Positions 54,601 through 62,756 of a stretch of 64,000 nucleotides of DNA are shown in pieces (the stretch's first letter is position 1; each line of letters begins with the position of its first letter). The position numbers were made by a program, and so were the translations under genes. Source of the stretch: Lentimicrobiaceae bacterium (lineage in GTDB: Bacteria > Bacteroidota > Bacteroidia > Bacteroidales > Lentimicrobiaceae); the NCBI GenBank assembly GCA_020636745.1, contig JACJXH010000007.1, forward strand, positions 191,844 to 255,843, given 5' to 3'. Below the pieces are notes generated by a model. It worked only from the letters and a program-made list of their open reading frames with translations, was not told the DNA's origin and made no database searches.

Positions 54601-55488
54601 ATGAGAAATTTATTGAAAGTGCCTGAAGTCATTGCTACACCCGGCAAGAAAGTGAGGGTTTCTGATTATGACCCTTCATATAAAGGCGTGTTGAATGGAA
54701 AGGACGATGGTGTAAAAATGTTGCAGGAGAATGTGGAGGAACTTATTGAACTGCAGTCCAGGCTTTACGCCGATAACCGCTATGCAGTGCTGTTAATCTT
54801 TCAGGCAATGGATGCTGCTGGCAAAGATGGTACAATCAAGCATGTAATGTCGGGCCTGAATCCACAGGGTTGTGAAGTGTACAGTTTTAAGGCGCCTTCA
54901 GCCAACGAGCTGGACCATGATTATATGTGGCGAACCAGTAAATGCCTGCCGCAGCGCGGGCGGTTCGGTATTTTTAACCGTTCGTATTACGAAGAAGTGC
55001 TGGTGGTAAAAGTACACCCGGCCTTTTTGATGGCGCAAAACCTTCCCGGTATCAAATCGCCCGGTGATGTAGATGACCATTTCTGGGAAAAGCGTTACCG
55101 GCAAATCAATGACCTGGAAAGACATCTGGTGGAAAATGGAACCATCGTTCTTAAATTCTTTCTCAACGTGTCGAAAGAAGAACAGAAGAAACGTTTTCTG
55201 GAGCGCATTGACGACCCGTCGAAAAACTGGAAGTTTTCGGCCAGCGATGCCAAAGAACGCGGTTACTGGGATGATTATATGAGTGCTTACAGCGATATGC
55301 TTACAGCTACTTCCACCGAATATGCACCCTGGTATGTGATTCCTGCTGACCGCAAATGGTATATGCGTTATGCGGTAAGCAATATCATTATCCATCGCCT
55401 CAAAGAGCTCAACCTTGATTATCCGCAACTGCCTGATGCCGAAAAAGCAAAACTTGACGAAATCAGGCAGATGCTGATGAATGAATAA
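54601..55488 (+). CDS. ppk2: Polyphosphate kinase 2 family (polyphosphate:nucleotide phosphotransferase)
   Basis: It transfers phosphate between polyphosphate and nucleotides. The 295 residues contain Walker A-like 'LLIFQAMDAAGKDGTIKHVMSGLNPQGCEVYSFKAPS', the lid 'WRTSKCLPQRGRFGIFNRSYYEEVLVVKVHP' (Walker B-type Asn-Arg-Ser-Tyr-Tyr-Glu), and 'ILKFFLNVSKEEQKKRFLERIDDPSKNWKFSASDAKERGYWDDY'. This is the single-domain form of about 290 residues. Whether it favours ADP or AMP cannot be told by eye. It lies alone with a long upstream gap. Confidence 0.94.
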   Translation: MRNLLKVPEVIATPGKKVRVSDYDPSYKGVLNGKDDGVKMLQENVEELIELQSRLYADNRYAVLLIFQAMDAAGKDGTIKHVMSGLNPQGCEVYSFKAPSANELDHDYMWRTSKCLPQRGRFGIFNRSYYEEVLVVKVHPAFLMAQNLPGIKSPGDVDDHFWEKRYRQINDLERHLVENGTIVLKFFLNVSKEEQKKRFLERIDDPSKNWKFSASDAKERGYWDDYMSAYSDMLTATSTEYAPWYVIPADRKWYMRYAVSNIIIHRLKELNLDYPQLPDAEKAKLDEIRQMLMNE

Positions 55489-55503
55489 TCAGGGGTAAAT
55501 AAT

Positions 55504-55545
55504 CTCCGGCCCCGTCATACAGTTTGCTGATAACAGAGGCCGGAG
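55504..55545. other. Hairpin between convergent ppk2 and trpB2
   Basis: CTCCGGCC (55504-55511) pairs with GGCCGGAG (55538-55545). There is no T-run on either side, so it is not a standard intrinsic terminator, but it lies where one is expected for ppk2 and trpB2. Confidence 0.45.
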
Positions 55546-55555
55546 TGTTGTGTAT

Positions 55556-56917
55556 TCAGGGCTGCAGCATTTCAAGACTGTCAATCGATGCTCTGATGCT
55601 GCTGTCGGATACCTGTGACTCGCCATTGAGTTTTCCTGACATAAACATTTCATAGGCTGCCATGTCGAAATATCCGTGGCCGCACAGGTTAAAGAGAATG
55701 GTTTTGGAGATGCCTTCTTCGCGGCAACGGTTGGCCTCGTCAATCACCGTTGCAATGGCATGGGTTGCCTCAGGTGCAGGAATAATGCCTTCGGTTTTGA
55801 TAAACTGCATGCCAGCTTCAAAGCAACGTTGCTGGTTTTGCGAAACAGCTTCAATCAACCCGTCTTTAAGTAGCTGACTTACAATAACTCCTGCTCCATG
55901 GTATCTGAGTCCTCCGGCATGAATGGGCGATGGCATAAAATCATGCCCCAGGGTAAACATGGGCAGCAACGGGGTCATGCCCATGGTGTCGCCAAAGTCA
56001 TACCTGAATTCACCGCGTGTAAGTTTTGGACATGATTCGGGTTCTACCGCGATGCATCTGATTTTTTGATTTTCGGTCAGATTTAACTTCAAAAAGGGGA
56101 AAGCAATTCCGGCAAAGTTACTGCCTCCGCCAAAAGGGGCAACAATGATATCGGGCATTTGTCCTGCTTTTTCCATCTGAACCATAGCCTCCTGTCCGAT
56201 GATGGTCTGATGCAGCAATACGTGGTTCAGCACCGAGCCCAGGGCGTAGTGTGCAGTCGGGTCGGATACTGCACGTTCGATGGCTTCAGAAATAGCAATC
56301 CCCAGGCTTCCTGAAGAATCGGGATGGGCACTGAGAATGCCCCGGCCGGCCTCTGTTAAGTTGGATGGCGATGCATATACGCTGCCTCCAAATGTATTCA
56401 TCATAATTTTGCGATATGGCTTTTGGTCGTAACTAACTTTTACCATAAACACTTCGCATTCCATATCAAACATCTGGCAGGCATACGAAAGGGCCGTTCC
56501 CCATTGTCCCGCTCCGGTTTCGGTTGTTATCTTTTTTATTCCTTCAATTTTATTGTAAAAAGCCTGGGCAACCGCGGTGTTGGGCTTGTGCGAGCCTGCA
56601 GGACTTACGCCTTCGTATTTGTAATAAATACGGGCAGGAGTATTCAGTGCTTTTTCAAGATTTACAGCCCTGAAGAGTGGGGTGGGCCTCCATTGGGCAT
56701 ATATTTTTCTGACTTCTTCCGGAATTTCAATCAGGCGCTCCGTCGATACTTCCTGTTGTATCAGTTCCCGCGCAAAAAGCGGCTCCAGCAAATCGGGAGT
56801 GATAGGTTGTCGTGTGCCGGGATGCAATGGCGGAAGTGGTTTGTTGGGCATGTCAGCCACAATATTGTAATAAAAGCGGGGTATTTCCTGTTCAGTGAGG
56901 TTAAATTTACGTTGCAT
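55556..56917 (-). CDS. trpB2: TrpB2-type tryptophan synthase beta chain (stand-alone)
   Basis: This PLP enzyme joins indole and serine to give tryptophan. The 453 residues and the N-terminal extension ('RFYYNIVADMPNKPLPPLHPGTRQPI') are characteristic of the TrpB2 branch. The PLP Lys is K111 in 'EGVSPAGSHKPNTAVAQAF', followed by 'TETGAGQWGTALSYAC', 'GSVLNHVLLHQTIIGQEA', 'APFGGGSNFAGIAFP', 'GLRYHGAGVIVSQL' and 'EGIIPAPEATHAIA'. No trpA is beside it, as usual for TrpB2, which is often thought to salvage free indole. The 275 nt upstream hold a Trp-rich leader peptide and hairpins, so transcription probably responds to charged tRNA-Trp. Confidence 0.95.
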   Translation of the reverse strand: MQRKFNLTEQEIPRFYYNIVADMPNKPLPPLHPGTRQPITPDLLEPLFARELIQQEVSTERLIEIPEEVRKIYAQWRPTPLFRAVNLEKALNTPARIYYKYEGVSPAGSHKPNTAVAQAFYNKIEGIKKITTETGAGQWGTALSYACQMFDMECEVFMVKVSYDQKPYRKIMMNTFGGSVYASPSNLTEAGRGILSAHPDSSGSLGIAISEAIERAVSDPTAHYALGSVLNHVLLHQTIIGQEAMVQMEKAGQMPDIIVAPFGGGSNFAGIAFPFLKLNLTENQKIRCIAVEPESCPKLTRGEFRYDFGDTMGMTPLLPMFTLGHDFMPSPIHAGGLRYHGAGVIVSQLLKDGLIEAVSQNQQRCFEAGMQFIKTEGIIPAPEATHAIATVIDEANRCREEGISKTILFNLCGHGYFDMAAYEMFMSGKLNGESQVSDSSIRASIDSLEMLQP

Positions 56918-57126
56918 TTTGATGAGTGTTTTAAAGTATAAATAAGGTTAGAATCTTGTTCGTATTCCGGTGGGCTGACATCAGGTGTCAGATTTAGTAT
57001 GACTGGCGCTTTGCGCTTGGCAAACAATAAGACAGGTTTGACTTTTTTCGCATAAAACCTATTGAAATTGGCTGTATGGCAATAAAAAATCGGAAAAATG
57101 AAGCTTATTGGTTAAACAAAGCGTCC

Positions 57127-57171
57127 ATAACGGAATCGGTTATCCGGAAACGGATAGGAGCAGACTGCTCC
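57127..57171 (-). promoter_or_regulatory. Mutually exclusive hairpins downstream of the Trp leader peptide
   Basis: On the minus-strand RNA, GGAGCAG-CTGCTCC (57157-57171), TATCCG-TTTC-CGGATA (57141-57156) and ATAAC/GTTAT (57127-57131 with 57139-57143) follow the leader stop. The last two share bases 57141-57143 and cannot form together. This is the usual layout of attenuator segments. A run of six T lies further on at 57084-57089 on the minus strand, without a GC-rich stem directly before it, so the termination step is not proven. Confidence 0.5.
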
Positions 57172-57191
57172 CGGCTGGGGTGTATATTTAT

Positions 57192-57269
57192 TTAGGAGGC
57201 CTGGTTGGGCCACCACCATGACCATGATGTGAAAAAGGAGGAAGTAAATACAGCAACGGCTGACTTCAT
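57192..57269 (-). CDS. trpL: Tryptophan leader peptide of trpB2
   Basis: A 25-codon frame (ATG at 57269-57267, TAA at 57194-57192) contains 'TSWSWWWPNQ': four Trp codons within five positions, at codons 16, 18, 19 and 20. Trp is the rarest amino acid and the downstream gene makes tryptophan, so chance is very unlikely. A perfect -7 box lies 21 nt upstream, giving a very short 5' leader. ACCACCATG around the start codon (57267-57275) can pair over 9 bp with CATGGTGGT across the Trp codons (57212-57220), so translation initiation and the Trp run are structurally linked. Confidence 0.8.
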   Translation of the reverse strand: MKSAVAVFTSSFFTSWSWWWPNQAS

Positions 57270-57289
57270 GGTGGTTATTTAATTGGCCA

Positions 57290-57297
57290 CAAATTTA
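57290..57297 (-). promoter_or_regulatory. -7 element of the trpL-trpB2 transcript
   Basis: TAAATTTG on the minus strand matches the consensus exactly. CTG 19 nt upstream (57317-57319) is one base from the TTG -33 box. The predicted start of transcription, near 57283, places the leader peptide ATG about 14 nt into the RNA. Confidence 0.6.
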
Positions 57298-57464
57298 CGA
57301 AAAAACAATTACTTTTCAGATGACCTCCTTTTTTTGCAGTCAATTTTTTGATGGTTTCAATGCTGTAACTGTTTTATCTCCTTTTTTCGTAAAATATCCT
57401 GTTTTGTTGGGGACGCAGTATATACTCCGGGTCAGGTACGGTTAAGGGCTATGTTAAGTCTGTA

Positions 57465-57512
57465 GTTAAACCAATGTTTAACCAATTATAATTGGTTAAA
57501 CATTGGTTTAAC
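57465..57512. repeat. Perfect 48-bp palindrome
   Basis: Bases 57465-57488 are the exact reverse complement of 57489-57512, with no loop and no mismatch. Each 24-nt arm is itself an inverted repeat: GTTAAAC-CAAT-GTTTAAC on the left and GTTAAAC-ATTG-GTTTAAC on the right, so the 7-mer GTTAAAC/GTTTAAC occurs four times. The element is AT-rich and can form one long cruciform or two hairpins. It lies between the trpL promoter and the cobalamin riboswitch. Confidence 0.95.
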
Positions 57513-57543
57513 CCCGTAGTTTGATCGGAGTTGATATGTGCTT

Positions 57544-57570
57544 AAAGCGCTGTCAGGCAAGCGCTTTTTT
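57544..57570 (+). terminator. Plus-strand intrinsic terminator without an obvious gene
   Basis: AAAGCGC (57544-57550) and GCGCTTT (57561-57567) form a stem with a 10-nt loop, followed by T to 57570. The nearest upstream plus-strand gene is ppk2, 2 kb away across trpB2. It may end a short non-coding transcript that includes the palindrome, or shield the B12 operon from read-through. Confidence 0.6.
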
Positions 57571-57739
57571 CATTGGAATGTTGGGCTTTAGGTATTTGAT
57601 CATGCTATAAAGCAGTATATATGAGTTATCTGAAAGTGAATAAACAGGCCAATGGGAAAACAAAACTTTTTAAAGGGTGTGATTTAATATATTATGAATC
57701 AACAGGATGTAAATTCAAATAAAAACTTAACATGAAAAA

Positions 57740-57772
57740 TTTGCTTTGCTTCAATGAATCTGTCTAATTTTG
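57740..57772 (+). promoter_or_regulatory. Promoter of the B12 uptake operon
   Basis: TTTG (57740-57743), a 21-nt spacer and TAATTTTG (57765-57772) match the consensus fully. The riboswitch starts about 10 nt later, at the expected transcription start. Confidence 0.85.
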
Positions 57773-57781
57773 CAGCGCAAT

Positions 57782-57935
57782 GGTTCCGGAAACGGATAAT
57801 AGGGAATGTCGTGAAATTCGGCTACAGTTCCCGCTGCTGTGAGCTCTTTAAAGGTTTCAACTGAGTGCCACTGTTCATCTCCAAACGGACGGGAAGGCGT
57901 TGAAAACAAACGGAGTAAGTCAGAAGACCTGCCTT
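57782..57935 (+). promoter_or_regulatory. Cobalamin riboswitch
   Basis: The element shows the core blocks in order: GGTTCC at the start of P1; GGGAATGTCGTGAAATTCGG; CTACAGTTCCCGCTGCTGTGAG (P5-L5 region); GTGCCACTG; CGGGAAGGCG; and the B12 box-like AGTCAGAAGACCTGCC at the end. The 150 nt between it and the first start codon contain GGCCC-rich segments around 57989 and 58011 that may form the expression platform. Cobalamin should repress the four downstream genes. Confidence 0.93.
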
Positions 57936-58087
57936 TGCCTTGTGGATTTTGTAGTTTACGGAGAATGAACTGCTGATCGGAAAGCCTGGCCCTGTTTACC
58001 TTTTTAATCCGGCCCTTTTACTTACAGGTTTTTCACCATTGCTGCAGAATCCGCACATTTATTCATTCATCAAAAAATGCAGCTGTA

Positions 58088-58642
58088 ATGAAAAACGAAA
58101 AATTTTCCCTGGGTTTTGTTGTGATTACTGCCATTGTACTTTTCATGGCTTTTAGCCGTTTGTTTCCTCATCCGTTTAACTTTTCACCCGTGGCTGCGCT
58201 GGCATTGTTTGGCGGAGCGCGTTATAAAAGCCGGGTGGCAGCATATATGATTCCGCTGGCAGCAGTATGGGGCAGCGATCTTGTTCTGAATTATGCCTAT
58301 TACGGCCGCTTTGTGGCTTTTTACGATGGAGCCTTTGTAACATATGCCGCTTTTGCTCTTATTGTTTTATTAGGCTCGCGGGCGTTGCGCTGTTTTTCTG
58401 CCCGTAAACTGCTGTTTACATCCCTGGCTGCTTCAGTTATCTTTTTTGTGGTCTCCAATCTGGGTGTGTGGGCTTTCAGTGGCATGTATACCTTAACGCC
58501 TTCAGGGCTTGGCGCCTGTTTTGCAGCTGCCATTCCATTCTTCCGCAACACGCTGAGCGGCGACCTGGTTTACAGCTTTGCTATTTTTTACGCATTCGAA
58601 TTTGCGGGCAGCAAAGTTCCCTTGCTGAAAACTGCCAATTAG
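58088..58642 (+). CDS. DUF6580-like small membrane protein under B12 control
   Basis: The 184-residue protein has five or six hydrophobic helices and a conserved 'RLFPHPFNFSPVAALALFGGARYKSR' segment, then 'WGSDLVLNY' and 'FRNTLSGDLVYSFAIFY' near the end. This matches the DUF6580 group, which I recall as resembling substrate-binding (S) components of ECF-type transporters. Being first after a cobalamin riboswitch, it may help move cobalamin or a precursor across the inner membrane. That is inference from position; no ECF ATPase gene is in the window. Confidence 0.75.
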   Translation: MKNEKFSLGFVVITAIVLFMAFSRLFPHPFNFSPVAALALFGGARYKSRVAAYMIPLAAVWGSDLVLNYAYYGRFVAFYDGAFVTYAAFALIVLLGSRALRCFSARKLLFTSLAASVIFFVVSNLGVWAFSGMYTLTPSGLGACFAAAIPFFRNTLSGDLVYSFAIFYAFEFAGSKVPLLKTAN

Positions 58643-58734
58643 TCAACCGGATTCAGACTGGCCGCAGTTACTTCCTTTGGTAAACCGGCTTCTGCCTGTC
58701 CTTACATAGCTTTCATTCAACAAATCAATCAATC

Positions 58735-60690
58735 ATGCTAAAAAAACTACTTTCTGCTTTTCTGATATTTCTGTCAGCTACTTCCATTGCACAGGGCCCG
58801 TTTCCACCGGCTGCCGGTGTGCCTGGCACAACCGCCATTTCAAAAGACTCTGCCATTATTCAGTCATGGGCTTCGGGTATTGAAATAGTGCGGGGTTATA
58901 TTCAGGTAGATGATACTACTGTGTACAATGCAGGCTCTAACAAAGCTACGTTTGGTCATCCGGCCAATGCGCTGGGTATGGCCGAAGGTTCGTCAACCGG
59001 GGTGGTTAGTCTGGGCGACGGAGGTATGGCTACCCTTACTTTTGACCGCTACATTGTGAATGGTCCGGGCGCTGATTTTGCCGTGTTTGAAAATTCATTC
59101 GGCGATACCTTTCTCGAACTGGCCTTTGTAGAGGTAAGCTCTGATGGCGTTCATTTTGTCAGATTTCCATCGGTTTCGCTTACGCCCACGGCTGTGCAGA
59201 CTGGTGCCTGGGAGGAAACGGATCCGACCCTTATTCACAACCTTGCCGGAAAGTATCGCCAGGGGTTTGGTACGCCCTTCAACCTGGATGATGTGGCCGA
59301 TCAACCATTGCTGGACGTAAATGCCATTCGTTTTGTAAGGGTGACAGATGTGGTAGGTTGTATCCAGCCTGCCTATGCTTCGCACGATGCACAGGGCAAT
59401 ATTATTAACGACCCGTGGCCCACCCCTTTTAACTCTGGAGGCTTTGATTTGGATGGCGTTGCCGTTATTAACGGAGGAACACCCAACTATCTGGCTGGTT
59501 TAACTGATCTGCAACTTGCCCCGGATAGTTATTTTCTGCCTGCCGAAAATGGTACTTTCAATTCAGGCATCTGCTCTTTTCCTTATGAAGCCGGCACCGG
59601 TTACTGGTCGGGTTTTTCCTATTCAAGCCGTGTAACCCTGAATGGTGATTATACCAACGATCAGTTTGTGGCAGTTACCAACGGAGGAATGGATGGCGAT
59701 TCAACCACTTTTGCAATAGCTTATGTTGCATCCGACTGGATGGGTGGTACCTATGACCCTATTCCTTCGGTAGTGAATCTGGCCGACGGGCAAATGGCCA
59801 CTTTTAGCGGTTGCTACGTTTCAAACAATGCCATGGCCTATATTACCATGCGCGACGGAACGCTTTACAACAAGAAGTTTGGCGGCGACTCAGGCAACGA
59901 CCCCGATTGGTTCAGAATTAAAGTGAGAGGTGTGCGTGCCGACAACAGTCTGACCGAACCTCTTGTGTTTTACCTGGCCGATTTTCGTTTTACCGATAAC
60001 TCACTCGACTACATTGTGCAGGATTGGCGGTGGTTCGACCTTTCGGCGCTGGGCGAAGTCAAATCGCTGAGTTTTGTGCTTGAGTCTTCTGATTCGGGTG
60101 ACTTCGGTATCAACACACCTGCCTATTTCTGCATGGATAACCTGACGGTGATGGCTGCACAGGCTCCTTTTATCAGTCAACCTTTGGCTGATATCTCAGT
60201 GCCGGTAAATGCAGCTCCTGTAAACATTGACCTCTTGTCTCATTTTTCTGCTTCAGGGGCGCCCATTACATTTGAAATAAGTGTTAACAGCAACCCTGCA
60301 GTCGTATTCGCTTCTGTAAGTGATCATCAGCTTGGGCTTGAATTTATGCCTGATGTTACCGGCCTTTCGGAAATTAGCATTGCTGCTTCGGCCAACGGGA
60401 TAACTGTAACCGATACGTTTACAGTTGAAGTCTATTCTTCAGTCGGGGTAAATGAAGTTAGTCCTGTTATGGCTTTGGTTTATCCCAATCCCTGTGCGGA
60501 GCAGTTAAACCTCAGCGGCGTTGCCAGCACAGGCCTCAGGCTGTTTGATAGCAGAGGATGTTTAGTGTATGATGCTTTCTGTGAAACTGATCATTTGAAC
60601 ATTCCTGTTTCGCATCTGCAACCTGGTGTTTATGTGCTCAGGGTGAGTAAAAACGAAAAGGTGCAGTCAATCAGGGTGGTTAAACTTTAG
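58735..60690 (+). CDS. DUF4465 protein with T9SS sorting domain, B12 locus
   Basis: The 651-residue protein has a signal peptide ending 'ATSIAQGPF'. Residues about 20-240 form a beta-rich domain ('VVSLGDGGMATLTFDRYIVNGPGADFAVFENSFGD'). Residues 260-475 form a DUF4465 domain ('WSGFSYSSRVTLNGDYTNDQFVAVTNGG', 'AYITMRDGTLYNKKFGGDSGNDPDWFRIKV', 'DFRFTDNSLDYIVQDWRWFDLSALG'). An Ig-like stretch and a T9SS tail ('ALVYPNPCAEQLNLSG' to 'GVYVLRVSKNEKVQSIRVVKL') follow. DUF4465 proteins recur in Bacteroidota B12 loci, and I believe they relate to the BtuH class of surface cobalamin binders. This copy uses T9SS instead of a lipid anchor. Confidence 0.82.
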   Translation: MLKKLLSAFLIFLSATSIAQGPFPPAAGVPGTTAISKDSAIIQSWASGIEIVRGYIQVDDTTVYNAGSNKATFGHPANALGMAEGSSTGVVSLGDGGMATLTFDRYIVNGPGADFAVFENSFGDTFLELAFVEVSSDGVHFVRFPSVSLTPTAVQTGAWEETDPTLIHNLAGKYRQGFGTPFNLDDVADQPLLDVNAIRFVRVTDVVGCIQPAYASHDAQGNIINDPWPTPFNSGGFDLDGVAVINGGTPNYLAGLTDLQLAPDSYFLPAENGTFNSGICSFPYEAGTGYWSGFSYSSRVTLNGDYTNDQFVAVTNGGMDGDSTTFAIAYVASDWMGGTYDPIPSVVNLADGQMATFSGCYVSNNAMAYITMRDGTLYNKKFGGDSGNDPDWFRIKVRGVRADNSLTEPLVFYLADFRFTDNSLDYIVQDWRWFDLSALGEVKSLSFVLESSDSGDFGINTPAYFCMDNLTVMAAQAPFISQPLADISVPVNAAPVNIDLLSHFSASGAPITFEISVNSNPAVVFASVSDHQLGLEFMPDVTGLSEISIAASANGITVTDTFTVEVYSSVGVNEVSPVMALVYPNPCAEQLNLSGVASTGLRLFDSRGCLVYDAFCETDHLNIPVSHLQPGVYVLRVSKNEKVQSIRVVKL

Positions 60691-60761
60691 TATTGGGGAA
60701 GTGTCTCCTGTAATCGCCTGATTTTTTACGTTGGCATAAATTCATTTTAACAAGGTTCGTT

Positions 60762-62744
60762 TTGAAGTATTCTGTCGTTACCGGTCTGTTGTTTTTTGTT
60801 TCGCTCACGTATGTTGGTGCGCAGCAACCGGTTGCCGATACGGTTAATTTAAAGGCTTTTGAAGTAACAGGCAAAGCGCCCTCTGTAGTCAGCCGGGCTG
60901 CTTCGCCTGTTCAGCGGATGGAGGCAGGAGTGCTTAAAGAGTTGCCCGGAACCTCTGCAGCCGAAGCTTTGCGGCACTTCGCCGGTGTTACCATTAAAGA
61001 TTACGGTGGACTGGGCGGGCTTAAAACGATGGTGGTGCGCAGCATGGGCGCAAATCATACCGGTATTTTTGTTGACGGGGTTCCATTGAGCGATGCGGCC
61101 AGCGGCCAGATTGATCTGGGGAAAATCCCTCTTGAAAATCTGGAAACCATTGAGCTGTCTGTTGGGCAGGTCAGTCCTTTGTGCCAGTCGGCCAGGGCCC
61201 AGGCTTCTGCCAGTGTGGTTGAGTTTTTTTCTCAGGCACCTGATTTTTCCGATACAAAACTACAGCTCAGGGCAGGTCTTAAAACCGGTTCCTTTGGCGT
61301 AATCAATCCCTTTGCCAGCGCTGGCTTTAAGCTAAGTTCACGTACTTTGGCCGGTGTTACAGCTGACTATAACCATACCAGGGGTGATTATCCCTTTGTT
61401 TTAAAGAATGGCAATCTGCCCGATACCACCCTCAGAAGAACAAATGCTGAGATGGAGTCTGTCAATTTGGTTTTCAGAACGGAGACCCGCTACAGCGACA
61501 GCAGTAAACTGAAGGTGAGGCTGTCTTATTATGCGTCAAAACGGGGTTTGCCCGGTGCGGTTATTTATTACAACCCTTATTCAGTGCAGCGTTTGAACAA
61601 CAACGATTTTTACGGCAATGTTCAGTACCAGGTGCAGCGCAGAAAACTGAAGTTATTGACTAATCTGAATTTTTCAGACAGCAGGCTGCATTACCGCGAT
61701 CCGGCTTACCTGAACAACAGTGGAGGTCTTGATAATCAATACAATCAACAGGAATATTATGCTTCACAGGCTTTGTCGTGGTCGCCCGGCCGCATATTCA
61801 GCATGGGCGCTGCCGGCGATATTGTGGTTAATGGGTTGCAAACTGATTTGTATCAAACGGGCAATCCCCTGCGCTATTCAGGCATGGGATCGTTGAGTTT
61901 GAGGGCTAAAACCAGAAGGACTGAAGCCACTGCCATTTTATTGGCCACCGCTGTCAATGAGTCGGCTCCCGGAAAGGATAAAAACTGGAATACGGCAGTT
62001 ACCCCTTCGCTGTCGGTGGTAACCAGGCTTGGCAGTGCTCCTCTGATTCGGCTGCGGACCATGTATAAAAACAGTTTCAGGATGCCCACGTTTCACGATC
62101 TATACTATAATCATATAGGCAATGTAAATCTGAAGCCTGAGTATGTTCATCAGCTCAATGCCGGCTTAATTTTTTCAGGCGAAACCGCTCACATCACACT
62201 GGATGTTATGGCCGATATTTTTCTGAACCGTGTGAAGGATAAAATTGTGGCGGTGCCTACTCAAAACCTGTTTGTGTGGTCGATGCGCAATCTGGGCAAA
62301 GCCGATACCAAAGGGCTGGATTTGCAGGCCGGCATCAAATACAGGCTGCATCATGAAGGCGCTGTTTCACTGAACCTGAACTATACACACCAGCAGGCGC
62401 TGGATATGAGTACGCCCGGAAGCGCAACCTACAGGCAGCAAATTCCATATATTCCGTTTCAAACATTCTCAGGAATGTTATCCATGGGATTCCGTAAGCT
62501 TTCATTTACCTGCAATATGCTATACAACAGCCACAGGTACACACAGGGCGAAAATATTGCCGCTAACTTTCTGCCATCCTGGTGGGTGACTGATGTGTCG
62601 GCCAGCTGGCAGCAGCCTTATAAATCGCATTTCATTATCCTGAAAGCGGAAGTAATCAATCTGTTAAATACCCAATATGAGGTAATTAAAGGGTTTCCGA
62701 TGAACGGCAGGGGATTTTATATAACGTTTTCTTACAAATACTAA
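60762..62744 (+). CDS. btuB: TonB-dependent receptor, probable cobalamin transporter (BtuB-like)
   Basis: This outer-membrane receptor has 660 residues. A signal peptide ends near 'VSLTYVGAQQ'. The plug domain follows ('KELPGTSAAEALRHFAGVTIKDYGGLGGLKTMVVRSMGANHTGIFVDGVPL', 'GKIPLENLETIELSVG'), then a 22-strand-type barrel ending 'NGRGFYITFSYKY' with the usual terminal aromatic. The start codon appears to be TTG at 60762, since no ATG or GTG lies before the signal peptide. The cobalamin riboswitch and the BtuG-like neighbour 12 nt downstream make B12 the likely ligand. Confidence 0.88.
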   Translation: MKYSVVTGLLFFVSLTYVGAQQPVADTVNLKAFEVTGKAPSVVSRAASPVQRMEAGVLKELPGTSAAEALRHFAGVTIKDYGGLGGLKTMVVRSMGANHTGIFVDGVPLSDAASGQIDLGKIPLENLETIELSVGQVSPLCQSARAQASASVVEFFSQAPDFSDTKLQLRAGLKTGSFGVINPFASAGFKLSSRTLAGVTADYNHTRGDYPFVLKNGNLPDTTLRRTNAEMESVNLVFRTETRYSDSSKLKVRLSYYASKRGLPGAVIYYNPYSVQRLNNNDFYGNVQYQVQRRKLKLLTNLNFSDSRLHYRDPAYLNNSGGLDNQYNQQEYYASQALSWSPGRIFSMGAAGDIVVNGLQTDLYQTGNPLRYSGMGSLSLRAKTRRTEATAILLATAVNESAPGKDKNWNTAVTPSLSVVTRLGSAPLIRLRTMYKNSFRMPTFHDLYYNHIGNVNLKPEYVHQLNAGLIFSGETAHITLDVMADIFLNRVKDKIVAVPTQNLFVWSMRNLGKADTKGLDLQAGIKYRLHHEGAVSLNLNYTHQQALDMSTPGSATYRQQIPYIPFQTFSGMLSMGFRKLSFTCNMLYNSHRYTQGENIAANFLPSWWVTDVSASWQQPYKSHFIILKAEVINLLNTQYEVIKGFPMNGRGFYITFSYKY

Positions 62745-62756
62745 ATAATCAACTTT

